57,389 nt of DNA, from NCBI GenBank assembly GCA_910585155.1, contig CAJUEC010000013.1, positions 1 through 57,389 of the forward strand, in the 5' to 3' direction. The notes under the pieces are model-generated. The model worked only from the letters and a program-made list of their open reading frames with translations. It searched no databases and had not been told where the DNA came from. Source of the stretch: an uncultured Oscillospiraceae bacterium (lineage in GTDB: Bacteria > Bacillota > Clostridia > Oscillospirales > Oscillospiraceae). Made by a program: the position numbers and the translations under genes. How positions within the stretch are numbered: position 1 is the stretch's first letter; every line of letters begins with the position of its first letter. This document shows, piece by piece, positions 36,313-44,800 of the stretch.

Positions 36313-36506
36313 GATCAAGCTGAAAAGGGTGAAAAGATGCGCAATAAGTAAGTTGAACTTCAAGCTGTGAAATGAGCTGAGGTCCATGTCTCATGGGCCT
36401 GTATTTCCATGGCGAGAAGGGCGGCTTACTTGACCGGGGGGCGTGTCATATGCCTCTGCCTTTTCGTCATGTGATCCGTCTTTCTGCCAGGAAAGACGGA
36501 TTTTTT
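36313..36506 (+). promoter_or_regulatory. Attenuator leader of the ABC-F gene
   Basis: The leader contains a 4-codon ORF, MRN-K-stop (36337-36351), behind AAAGGGTG, and a second small ORF at 36386-36433. It ends in a terminator: arms CCGTCTTTC (36476-36484) and GAAAGACGG (36491-36499), followed by T6. GAAGGGCGG at 36416-36424 can pair with the whole left terminator arm (7 Watson-Crick plus 2 G-U), giving a mutually exclusive antiterminator. Its position inside the second ORF fits ribosome-controlled attenuation as known for antibiotic-inducible ABC-F genes. Confidence 0.7.
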
Positions 36507-36527
36507 GCGTAAAAGGAGCGGATGCGT

Positions 36528-38060
36528 ATGTTTCAGGTGAAAAACCTCACCATTACCCATAAAAAAGACCTGACCACCCTGGTGGAGGGGCTGTCCTTTG
36601 TGCTGGCCCCCGGCGACCGGGCGGCCATGATCGGCGAGGAGGGCAACGGCAAGTCCACCGTGCTCAAGCTGCTGTATGACCCGGCGCTGGCGGCCCCCTA
36701 TGTGGAGTGGACAGGGGAGATTGGGGACAGGGGCGCGCGCCGGGGCTACCTGGCCCAGGAGCTGACCCGGGAGGAGCTGGAGCTGAGCGTGTGGGCGTTC
36801 TGTCAGCGGTCCCCCGCCTTTGAGGAGGCGGACCCCAGGACCCTGGACCGGGCGGCCCGGCAGGTGGGACTGGACGCCGGGCTGTTCTGGGATGGGCGCT
36901 CCATGGCCACCCTGTCCGGCGGGGAGCGGGTGAAGCTGCGGCTGGCCCTGCTGCTGCTGGACGGACCGGACGTGCTGCTGCTGGATGAGCCGTCCAACGA
37001 CCTGGATGTGCAGACCCTGGAGTGGCTGGAGGGCTTTCTGCTGAGCTGTCAGGCGCCGGTGCTTTACATTTCCCACGACGAGACGCTTCTCAGCAGAACC
37101 GCAAACATGGTCATCCACCTGGAGCGGCTGCGGCGGCGGACCGCCCCCCGGTGTACGGTGTCCCGGACGGGGTACGCCCAGTATGTGGAGGAGCGCGCGG
37201 CGGGCTTTGCCCGTCAGGAGCAGAACGCCCGGAAGGAGCGGGCGGAGTACGAGGACAAAATGGAGAAATTCAGACAGATCCGGAACGCGGTGGATCATCA
37301 GCTCAACACGGTGTCCCGCCAGAATCCGGGCAAGGGGCGGCTGCTGAAGAAAAAAATGCACGCGGTGCAGTCCATGGGGCGGCGGTTTGAGCGGGAAAAG
37401 GAGAATATGACCGCCATGCCCCAGTGGGAGGAGGCCATTTTGACCGCCTTTGACGCGGGCCGTTCCGCCTTTCCGGCGGGCAAGACCGTGCTGCGGCTGG
37501 AGCTGCCCCAGCTGTCCGCCGGTGACCGGGTGCTGGCCCAAAACGTGCGGCTGTGGGTGGACGGGCCGGAACGCATCGGCATCGTGGGCCCCAACGGCGT
37601 GGGCAAATCCACCCTGCTGAAGCTGGTCGCGGAGGAGCTGCTCCCGAGAAAAGACCTGCGGGCGGCCTACATGCCCCAGGACTACGGAGACCTTCTGCTG
37701 GGGGATCGGACCCCGGTGGAGGTGCTGGCCCCCTCCGGCCACCGGGAGGACGTGACAAGGGCTCGTACTTTACTGGGCAATATGAAATACAAGGCGGAGG
37801 AGATGGAGCACCCCGCGGCGGGGCTGTCCGGCGGCCAGCGGGCCAAGCTGCTGTTTCTGGCCATGGTGCTGAACGGGGCCAACGTGCTGGTGCTGGACGA
37901 GCCCACCCGGAACTTCTCGCCCCTGTCCGCGCCGGTGATCCGCCGGGTGCTGGCGGATTTCCCCGGAGTAATCATAAGCGTGTCCCATGACAGATTGTAT
38001 TTAGAACAGGTGTGTACCCGGGTGCTGGAGCTGGACTCCAACGGCCTGCGGGAGGCGTGA
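36528..38060 (+). CDS. ABC-F family ATPase (probable ribosome-protection type)
   Basis: A 510-aa protein of two ABC domains joined by a charged linker (about residues 215-300), with no membrane segments. NBD1 has IGEEGNGKSTV, LSGGERVKL and LLLDEPSNDLD. NBD2 has VGPNGVGKSTLLK, LSGGQRAKL and LVLDEPTRNFSPLS. The latter replaces the usual DEPTNHLD and is typical of one clostridial ABC-F branch. ABC-F proteins act on the ribosomal E site; some displace antibiotics. The attenuator leader argues for a drug-responsive role (inference). ATG 36528 is preferred over 36522 because GGAG is 9 nt away rather than 3. Confidence 0.88.
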   Translation: MFQVKNLTITHKKDLTTLVEGLSFVLAPGDRAAMIGEEGNGKSTVLKLLYDPALAAPYVEWTGEIGDRGARRGYLAQELTREELELSVWAFCQRSPAFEEADPRTLDRAARQVGLDAGLFWDGRSMATLSGGERVKLRLALLLLDGPDVLLLDEPSNDLDVQTLEWLEGFLLSCQAPVLYISHDETLLSRTANMVIHLERLRRRTAPRCTVSRTGYAQYVEERAAGFARQEQNARKERAEYEDKMEKFRQIRNAVDHQLNTVSRQNPGKGRLLKKKMHAVQSMGRRFEREKENMTAMPQWEEAILTAFDAGRSAFPAGKTVLRLELPQLSAGDRVLAQNVRLWVDGPERIGIVGPNGVGKSTLLKLVAEELLPRKDLRAAYMPQDYGDLLLGDRTPVEVLAPSGHREDVTRARTLLGNMKYKAEEMEHPAAGLSGGQRAKLLFLAMVLNGANVLVLDEPTRNFSPLSAPVIRRVLADFPGVIISVSHDRLYLEQVCTRVLELDSNGLREA

Positions 38061-38105
38061 CGGCGCAAAAAGAGCCGCCCGGGGTTCCCGGGCGGCTCGG
38101 CGGGT

Positions 38106-38981
38106 TCAGCGGGCAAGGATGTCCAGCGCTTTGTATTCCTGGATGCGCTGGGCCACCGCGCCCCAGGTGGGGCCGGAACAGACGAACTCATAGTCACCCC
38201 AAATGCGGTCCAGCTCCGCCTGCACCTGGGGGATGGCCCGCAGGTCGCCCCCCACGGTGCGTTGCCAGTAGTCGGGCACCAGGGCGCAGGGGATCAGTCC
38301 GCCGTCGTCGTCCATGGGCTCGCCGGCGAGGCAGCGAAGCTGGCCGTCCAGCAGGCCCTCGATGGACAAAAGGGTGGTGATGCCGTTGAGGTCGAACACC
38401 TGGAGGGGGGCGCCCCCCGCGCAGGGGATCTCACCGCCGGCAAAAAACGCCTCGTCATCGCTCAGGGCGTACAGGTCGCTGCACACGGTTTTGATAAAAT
38501 CGAATTCCTCCTGGGTGATGGCCTCCTGGAAGGATTGGACCACCAGGTCCAGGCACCGCCCCAGGGCGCCCAGCACCTGGCAGCCGGGCAGGCCGCTGAG
38601 CCGCTCCCCCACGGGGGTCAGCCGGGCCAGGGTGAGCAGGGACCACACCCGCACCTGGGCGTCTCCCAGCTGGGAGCACTTGTCCTCGACCTCCTCCACA
38701 ATCTGGTTGGACAGCAGGGGGGCCTCCTCCAGCTCGCCGATCCGGTTTGAGCAGTCGTCGGTGAGTTTTTCCCCCAATGCCTCGTATGTGTCGTCGCTGG
38801 CGCTGTAGATGGTATCCGCCCGGCTGAGCCACAGCATGGCGCGGCCCGGGTCCCCCGCCTCCATGGCGGCTTTTCCCATGTCGTAATAGGCCCTGGCCAG
38901 CCCGGGGTAGTCCTTTTTCGCCAGGCAGGCGGCCAGCCGCTCCTCCGGGGCGGCGGCACTCTTTTTGAACAGATTGAACAT
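38106..38981 (-). CDS. Protein of unknown function with helical, TPR-like N-terminus
   Basis: A 291-aa soluble protein starting MFNLFKKSAAAPEERLAACL. Residues 10-80 are alpha-helical with TPR-like spacing (YPGLARAYYDMGKAAMEAGDPGRAMLWLSRADTIY). The remainder has no motif I recognise; FICSGPTWG-like YEFVCSGPTWGAVAQRIQEYK near the C-terminus may be a conserved patch. The upstream side holds the third GC-rich repeat. Monocistronic and convergent with the ABC-F gene. Confidence 0.65.
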   Translation of the reverse strand: MFNLFKKSAAAPEERLAACLAKKDYPGLARAYYDMGKAAMEAGDPGRAMLWLSRADTIYSASDDTYEALGEKLTDDCSNRIGELEEAPLLSNQIVEEVEDKCSQLGDAQVRVWSLLTLARLTPVGERLSGLPGCQVLGALGRCLDLVVQSFQEAITQEEFDFIKTVCSDLYALSDDEAFFAGGEIPCAGGAPLQVFDLNGITTLLSIEGLLDGQLRCLAGEPMDDDGGLIPCALVPDYWQRTVGGDLRAIPQVQAELDRIWGDYEFVCSGPTWGAVAQRIQEYKALDILAR

Positions 38982-39122
38982 AGACGGTCATCTCCATGTG
39001 CGGTTTTGCCTTTCGGCTGGCTCCATTATAGCGCGGGCCCTGGCCGCTGTCAATGTGAGAGGGGGTGGGCTTTACTGCGGTCCATCCGCGCTGCTCGCGA
39101 CGGCTCCGCAACCTGTAGTCGT

Positions 39123-39241
39123 GCTGCGCCTGCTCGCGACGCGCGGCTTCCCTCCACCTCAGGCAAAACCCGCCTCCGCTGCGCGGCGGCTGGGCTTTTG
39201 CCTTCGCTGCGGTCCATCCGCGCTGCTCGCGACGGCTCCGC
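39123..39241. repeat. GC-rich dispersed repeat, copy 3 (core)
   Basis: This matches 26421-26539 with the same length, 119 bp, and 4 differences seen. A partial second unit (CTGCGGTCCATCCGCGCTGC... to CGGCTCCGCAACCTG, 39076-39115) precedes it, so the CTGCGGTCC...AACCTG module occurs twice here. The 350-bp interval 38982-39331 contains no gene other than this repeat. Confidence 0.75.
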
Positions 39242-39331
39242 AACCTGCGGTTTACAGAAAAATAACCTCCGATTGGTGGCTTGGGGCGGGAAATTTATGG
39301 TATGATTGGAGCAGAAGAGGAGGTGGAGCCC

Positions 39332-40603
39332 ATGACGATGGGGCAACGGATCGCCCAGAGGCGCAAGGAGCTGGGGCTGTCCCAGGAGGCGCTGGGGGAG
39401 CGGCTGGGGGTGTCCCGGCAGGCCATCTATAAATGGGAGTCCAACGCCGCCCTGCCCGAGATCGAAAAGCTGGTGAATTTGAGCCGGGCGTTCGGGGTCT
39501 CGGTGGGCTGGCTCCTGGGAGAGGAGGAGGGCGAGGCCCGGGAGCTCACCCCGGAGCAGCTGCGGATGGTGGAGGAGATCGTGGGGCGGTATCTGGCCGC
39601 CCAACCCCCGGAAAAGACCATCATACTGCGGGAGACGGTGGAGCCGGAGGAGGGAGAGAAGACGGCGCCGGAGCCCAGGCCCCCCAAGCGCCGCCGCTGG
39701 TCCTGGATACTGGCGGGATTGGCGTTGACGGGGCTGGCGCTGACGGGGACGCTCCTCAGCCTGTTCTCCCGGCTGGACCAGATGCAGCAGGAAAATCAAA
39801 ACCTCCAAATGGCGGTGGCCAACATACGCTCCGACGTGAACCGGGAGATCTCCGGCATCACCAGCCGGGTGGAGGAGGTGCTCCAGAGCCAGAACACCCT
39901 GATAGCGGAGCAGAGCGCCCAGGTGGCGGAGGCCGACTACCGGGCCAACACCGTCACCGTGGAGGCCCGCGCCCTGCCCCGGACCTATGTGGAGGGCATG
40001 GAGGCGGAGTTCACCCTGGACAGCGGCGGGGAGGCGGTGACGGTCCCCGGCGTGCTGGGGGCGGACCACGCCTTCACCGCCCGGCTCACCGGGCCGCTGA
40101 GCGATGACATCACGGTGTCGGTGGCGCTCCTCACCGGGGGCCAGCGGCAGACCCAGGTGCTGGAGGAGTTTCGCAGCCTGTATTCCGACAGCTTCGCCAC
40201 CATCCAGATCTCCGGTGGGCTGAAGCAGTTGAGCAAGTCCAGCGGTTCGGTCAACTGGACCGCGGAATTCTCCCCGGTGTATGTGGACTGCTATGGCAAG
40301 TATGGCGAGGCGACCCAGGTGGCGAGGGTGCGGGTGGGCCTGTTCCGAAACCAGAAGCTGGTGGCCTGGTTCACCGAGGAGGAACAGAGCGCCGGGGAAG
40401 GAAATTACGTCTTTCGAATGGAGCCGGACAGGATGGAGATGGAATCCGACTCCACCTACTGCATCGCGGCGGTGGTGGAGGATGAGTTTGGCCGGGAATG
40501 GGTGGAGTTTGATCGGCACAGCGCCGCCAGGTTCGCCGTCGGTGAAAAGGACCGGGCCCCTGATGTGGACTACAGCCGCGACCCGGCGGACTGGGAGTAT
40601 TGA
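39332..40603 (+). CDS. Membrane-anchored Xre-type regulator with extracytoplasmic domain
   Basis: A 423-aa protein. The N-terminal HTH_3 domain (GQRIAQRRKELGLSQEALGERLGVSRQAIYKWESNAALPEIEKLV) is followed by a linker, a single transmembrane helix (about residues 128-150, WILAGLALTGLALTGTLLSLF) and a short coiled coil (RLDQMQQENQNLQMAVANIRS...). About 240 extracytoplasmic residues rich in beta strands complete it. This layout puts the DNA-binding domain inside and a sensor outside, a one-component transmembrane regulator. AGAGGAGGTGGAGCCC places the start at 39332. Target unknown. Confidence 0.8.
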   Translation: MTMGQRIAQRRKELGLSQEALGERLGVSRQAIYKWESNAALPEIEKLVNLSRAFGVSVGWLLGEEEGEARELTPEQLRMVEEIVGRYLAAQPPEKTIILRETVEPEEGEKTAPEPRPPKRRRWSWILAGLALTGLALTGTLLSLFSRLDQMQQENQNLQMAVANIRSDVNREISGITSRVEEVLQSQNTLIAEQSAQVAEADYRANTVTVEARALPRTYVEGMEAEFTLDSGGEAVTVPGVLGADHAFTARLTGPLSDDITVSVALLTGGQRQTQVLEEFRSLYSDSFATIQISGGLKQLSKSSGSVNWTAEFSPVYVDCYGKYGEATQVARVRVGLFRNQKLVAWFTEEEQSAGEGNYVFRMEPDRMEMESDSTYCIAAVVEDEFGREWVEFDRHSAARFAVGEKDRAPDVDYSRDPADWEY

Positions 40604-40605
40604 GG

Positions 40606-40643
40606 AAAAAGGGCGCACACGCATAGCGTGTGCGCCCTTCTTA
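40606..40643. terminator. Bidirectional terminator
   Basis: AAAAGGGCGCACACGC-(ATA)-GCGTGTGCGCCCTTCTT between the convergent Xre-type gene and ilvE. Confidence 0.88.
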
Positions 40644-40673
40644 TAGTTCACGCCCGCGAGGCCTCGCTGTGCG

Positions 40674-41741
40674 TTACTCCACAGGTACGATCCAGCCGTG
40701 GGTGTCCTCCACCGTTCCCCATTGGATGCCGGTGAGGGTGTCATACAGCCGCTGGGTCAGCGGGCCGATCTCCCCGCCGCTGACGGTCTCCCTCCGGTCC
40801 TCCCAGGCCAGCAGGCCGATGGGGGACACCACCGCCGCCGTGCCGGTGCCCCAGGCCTCCTCCAGGGTGCCGTTCTGCGCCGCGTCAAACAGCTCCTGGG
40901 CGGAGATGAGCCGCTCTTCCACCGGGATGCCCCAGCTGCGGATCAGCTCCAGGCAGCTGCGGCGGGTGATGCCGGGTAGCACCGACCCGGTGAGCTCCGG
41001 GGTGATGACGGTGCCGTCGATCTTGAACATCACGTTCATGGAGCCCACTTCCTCGATATACCTGCGGTGGACGCCGTCCAGCCACAGCACCTGGGAGAAA
41101 CCCTGCTCCTCGGCCCGCTCCCCGGCCCGGATGGAGGCGGCGTAGTTGCCGCCGCACTTGGTGAAGCCGGTCCCCCCCTTGACGGCGCGGACGTCCTCGT
41201 CCTCCACGTAGATCTTCACGGGGTTGATGCCCTCGGGGTAATAGGCCCCCACGGGGCAGCAGATGACGGCGAACAGGTAGCTGTGGGAGGCGTGCACTCC
41301 CAGGCCGTTGTCGGTGGCGATGATGAAGGGGCGGATATAGAGGGACGCGCCGATCTTGCCGGGCACCCAGGACCGGTCCGCAGCCACCACGGCCTTGACG
41401 GCCTGGACAAAGTCCTCCTCGTCGATCTCGGGGATGCACATGCGCCGGCAGGAGGAGTTCATCCGCCGGGCGTTCTCGTAGGGGCGGAAGAGCTGCACCC
41501 TGCCGTCGGGGGTGCGGTAGGCCTTCATGCCCTCAAAAATCTCCTGGGCGTAGTGGAACACCATGCAGGACAGCTCAAAGGGCAGGGGGGCGTAGGGCAC
41601 CACCCGGGGATCGTGCCAGCCCTGGCCGGCGTCGTAGTTCATCAGGAACATGTGGTCGGTGAAGGTGCGGCCGAACACCAGGGTGTCCGGGTCGGGCTGG
41701 GGCTTGAGAGTCTGGGCACGGGTGATTTGAATATCCAGCAT
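40674..41741 (-). CDS. ilvE: Branched-chain amino acid aminotransferase
   Basis: A 355-aa, fold-type IV PLP enzyme of the BCAT type. Hallmarks are FGRTFTDHMFLMNYD, ALPFELSCMVFHYAQEIFEGMKAY-like text (residues about 45-75), RPYENARRMNSSCRRMCIPEI, and the PLP-lysine in GTGFTKCGGNYAAS. Also present are EEVGSMNVMFKIDG and LPGITRRSCLELIRSWG. It interconverts Val, Leu and Ile with their 2-oxo acids. The start is preceded by AAAGGAGCGGTCCCT. It is monocistronic with a good promoter at 41777-41805. Confidence 0.95.
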   Translation of the reverse strand: MLDIQITRAQTLKPQPDPDTLVFGRTFTDHMFLMNYDAGQGWHDPRVVPYAPLPFELSCMVFHYAQEIFEGMKAYRTPDGRVQLFRPYENARRMNSSCRRMCIPEIDEEDFVQAVKAVVAADRSWVPGKIGASLYIRPFIIATDNGLGVHASHSYLFAVICCPVGAYYPEGINPVKIYVEDEDVRAVKGGTGFTKCGGNYAASIRAGERAEEQGFSQVLWLDGVHRRYIEEVGSMNVMFKIDGTVITPELTGSVLPGITRRSCLELIRSWGIPVEERLISAQELFDAAQNGTLEEAWGTGTAAVVSPIGLLAWEDRRETVSGGEIGPLTQRLYDTLTGIQWGTVEDTHGWIVPVE

Positions 41742-41776
41742 AGGGACCGCTCCTTTGACGATGTAAAGTACTGATT

Positions 41777-41805
41777 ATTATACCAGCGCCGCCGCCGGGA
41801 CGCAA
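41777..41805 (-). promoter_or_regulatory. Promoter of ilvE
   Basis: On the minus strand, TTGCGT-N17-TATAAT with a TGG just before the -10 hexamer (extended -10), 36 bp upstream of the start. Confidence 0.65.
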
Positions 41806-41864
41806 TGGTGAATTTGCTGAAATATGGGAAAGCCGCCGGGGCGTCTGTCCCGGCGGCTTGGCGG

Positions 41865-44800
41865 TTATGGGAAAACGGTGTTGATGTTCTCCGGCGTGAA
41901 GTCGTGCCACACCGCGTCCGGCTTGATGTCCTGCTGGGCCTGGACGGCGCGGTACTGGGCCTCGGTGGCCTCCAGGTGGTTCACCCAGTAGCTGTCCACC
42001 TCCTCCCCCGGGGCGGGGGCGGCCCACATGGCCAGGTCGTCGATGATGTAGGAGCCTCCCTTGATCCGTATGCTGGAGATGCCGCCGGAGGTAACGCTGG
42101 TGGGGTCGGTATACTCAAAGGTGCCGTCGGTTTTGAGACCGGAAAAGCTGCGGTGGCCCATGGGCAGGCCCAGCACCTGGCCGTTCTCCTGGTGGAGGAT
42201 CACATGGCCCCCCATGTCGCCGCTCACCGAATCCACCCGCAGCACCACCTCCAGCACGCCCGCGCCGTCCAGGTCCAGCACGGTGAACCGGCCCACCCTG
42301 GCGTAGCCGCTGTTCGGGTCGAAGAGGGCGGGTACGTCGGCGATGTTCACCGGGGTGCGCTCCTCCCCCCCCAGGGCCAGCAGCAGGTCGGCCTCCCCCA
42401 GCAGGGCCTGACGGTAGGCCCGGGACTGGTCGCCGGAGAGGCTGCCGGTGGCGGTGTCGTAGTAGGAGACGTACTGGAAGGAGCCGGGGGTGAGCTTTCT
42501 TGTGGCGGGATCGACGGTCAGCCTCACCCGGAATTCCCCGCAGTACTCCAGCATCCCCATGTCGCAGCCCAGGCGGCAGGTGAGCGTGTTGTCCTGAAAG
42601 TGGTACTCCACATAGTCGCCCAGGTGGATGGCGTCCGCCGGGTGGGAGGTCATGGCTTTGGGGATGGTCACATGGCCCGCGCCGGGGGCGGTGAGGTAGA
42701 AGTTGTCCTGGTCCCCGGTGGAGCTGACCTGCCCGATGAGCGTTTCCGTCAGGCTGGAGCAGTCGTACTCCTCCAGAGTGTCCGCGTCAAACACGTGCAG
42801 CTCCTGGATCATCACCCCGGCGCCGTGGCGGGGGGTGCAGAGGATCACCACGATCTCGTCCCGGCCGTCCTGGTTCAGGTCGGCGATCTTGGGCTCCACG
42901 CCGCCCTGGAACTGGTAGTCCCAGCTGCCGGTGAAGGAGGTGTACTTGTCCTTGTAGGTGAGGCGCAGGTCGGTGCCCGCCTCGTTCACGGCCTGGACCT
43001 CCAGGGTGTGGTTGTAGCGGTCCGCCTTCATGGCCTGCTCAAACGCCTGAAGGGCGGCCCGCAGGCTCCAGCGGTCCCGGTGGGTGGGCACATAGGTGGG
43101 CTCCCACCAGTCCAGCCAGGATAGGGTGTCCACCAGCTGGCCCTCCTTCTCAAAGGTGGAAAGCAGGTCCTCGTCGGTGTTCAGCAGCTGGACGCTGTGG
43201 GAGAGTAGCTCGTTGATCTCGTCCATGAAGGCGGCGATGGCGTCTATGTCGAAGCTCTGGTGGAGCTCGGACTGGAAGTTGATGTCGAAGTCCACCTGGT
43301 TTTCCTGTACCATCCGCTCCTCCCCCGTGGGCGACAGGGTGAAGAGCTGATACTCATAGGTGCACCAGCCCTGGCCCATATAGGGGTGGTAGCGCAGCAG
43401 ATAGTCCTCCCCGTCCAGGGTGCACAGGAACAGGGCGTTGTAGCCCGCGTGGGCAAAATAGCCCTCCTCCTCAAAGAGCGGCTTACCGTTCTCATAGAGC
43501 TCCAGCTTCTGGCCCATTCCCTCGTCAAGGGTGGTGAGCCGGATCTCCTCCGGTGCGCCGTCCCGGTCCAGGTCGGGGGTCAGGGCGCCCACGTCCACCA
43601 GCCGCCGCTGGGCCAGAATGAGGCCCACATAGTCGAAGAACTGGCCGGGGTCCCCCTCGGGGGAAGGATTAGTGGCGGTGAAATCGGTGAGGTAGCCCAG
43701 CGTGCCCACGTCATTTTCCACAAAGACTACATAGGTGCAGTTGGGGTAGGCGGGGCACAGCCAGTTGTCATCGGTGAGGTAGTTTCCCCCCACCAGCAGG
43801 TCCTGGGCGGCCTGGGGGGTGGAGGTGTGGAACTCGTAGTTGATCTGCCACACCTCCAGGTCCATGCCGTGGGCCGCGCCCCGCCAGGGGCCGTTCAGGG
43901 CCTGCACCCGGCAGCCATCGAACTGGACGGAGCTGCCCGAGGTTCGCAGATAGTCATAGTACTGGCCGTACCGCTCCTGGACGGCGGCCGCCACCGCTTG
44001 GAGCACGTCCTCCGGCACGCCCTCCGTATCCGCCGTGAAGAGGGCCAGCAGCTCCTCCTGGTCCGACGGCTCCGCCGCGTCCAGCCCCAGAGCCCGGGCG
44101 ATCTCCACATAGAAGCGCCCGCTGGCGTTGTAGGGGGAGCAGTCGTTGATGAGGGTGGTGGTGACAAGCTTGCCGTCCTTGAAAATGAGATAGGTGCAGT
44201 TGCTGTAGGTGGGGCAGAACCAGTCGTCCTCGGTGAGATACCGCCCGCCCACTAGGAGGTTTTCCGCCTTGTCGGGGGTGGTGGTGTGATATTCAAAGTT
44301 GATGCACCAGATGGTGTAGTCCGTCTTCCCCTGGGGATAGCCCCAGGGGCCGTTCATATAGTTGATGCGCGCCCGGTCGAAACGGGCCGCGTGGTCCGGA
44401 TCTGGGTCCTCCACCGTGTCCCACCGGTCGGTCTCCTCATTGTACTCCCCCCAGGACAGCTTCATGGTACCGCCGGAGGCATCCTGGGCGAACCTGCGGC
44501 CCACCCAGGCCCGGGCGGCGTCCAGCACCTCCTCCGGGACGAGGAAGCTGGAATACGCGGTGTTCCCAGCGTGGTCGAAGGCGATTTCCACCGACGCGCC
44601 GTTATAGTAGTTCTCCGCCTCCGTCAGCAGTCTGGCGGCAATGCGGGCGGCGCGGACGGCCTCCTCGTCTGAGATGGACTCGGGGTACATTCTGACCTGC
44701 GTCCCCTGGGGGAAGGTCCCGGTTTGGGCGTCCATCCGGGTCACGACAGCATTTTCGCCTGACAGGTCCACGGTGAACACCCAGTAGCCGGAGGCCAAGT

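Noticed and set aside
38982..39243. Arg/Ser-rich open frame on the minus strand upstream of 38981
   Set aside because: It is translated repeat DNA (the third GC-rich repeat), with no start signal.
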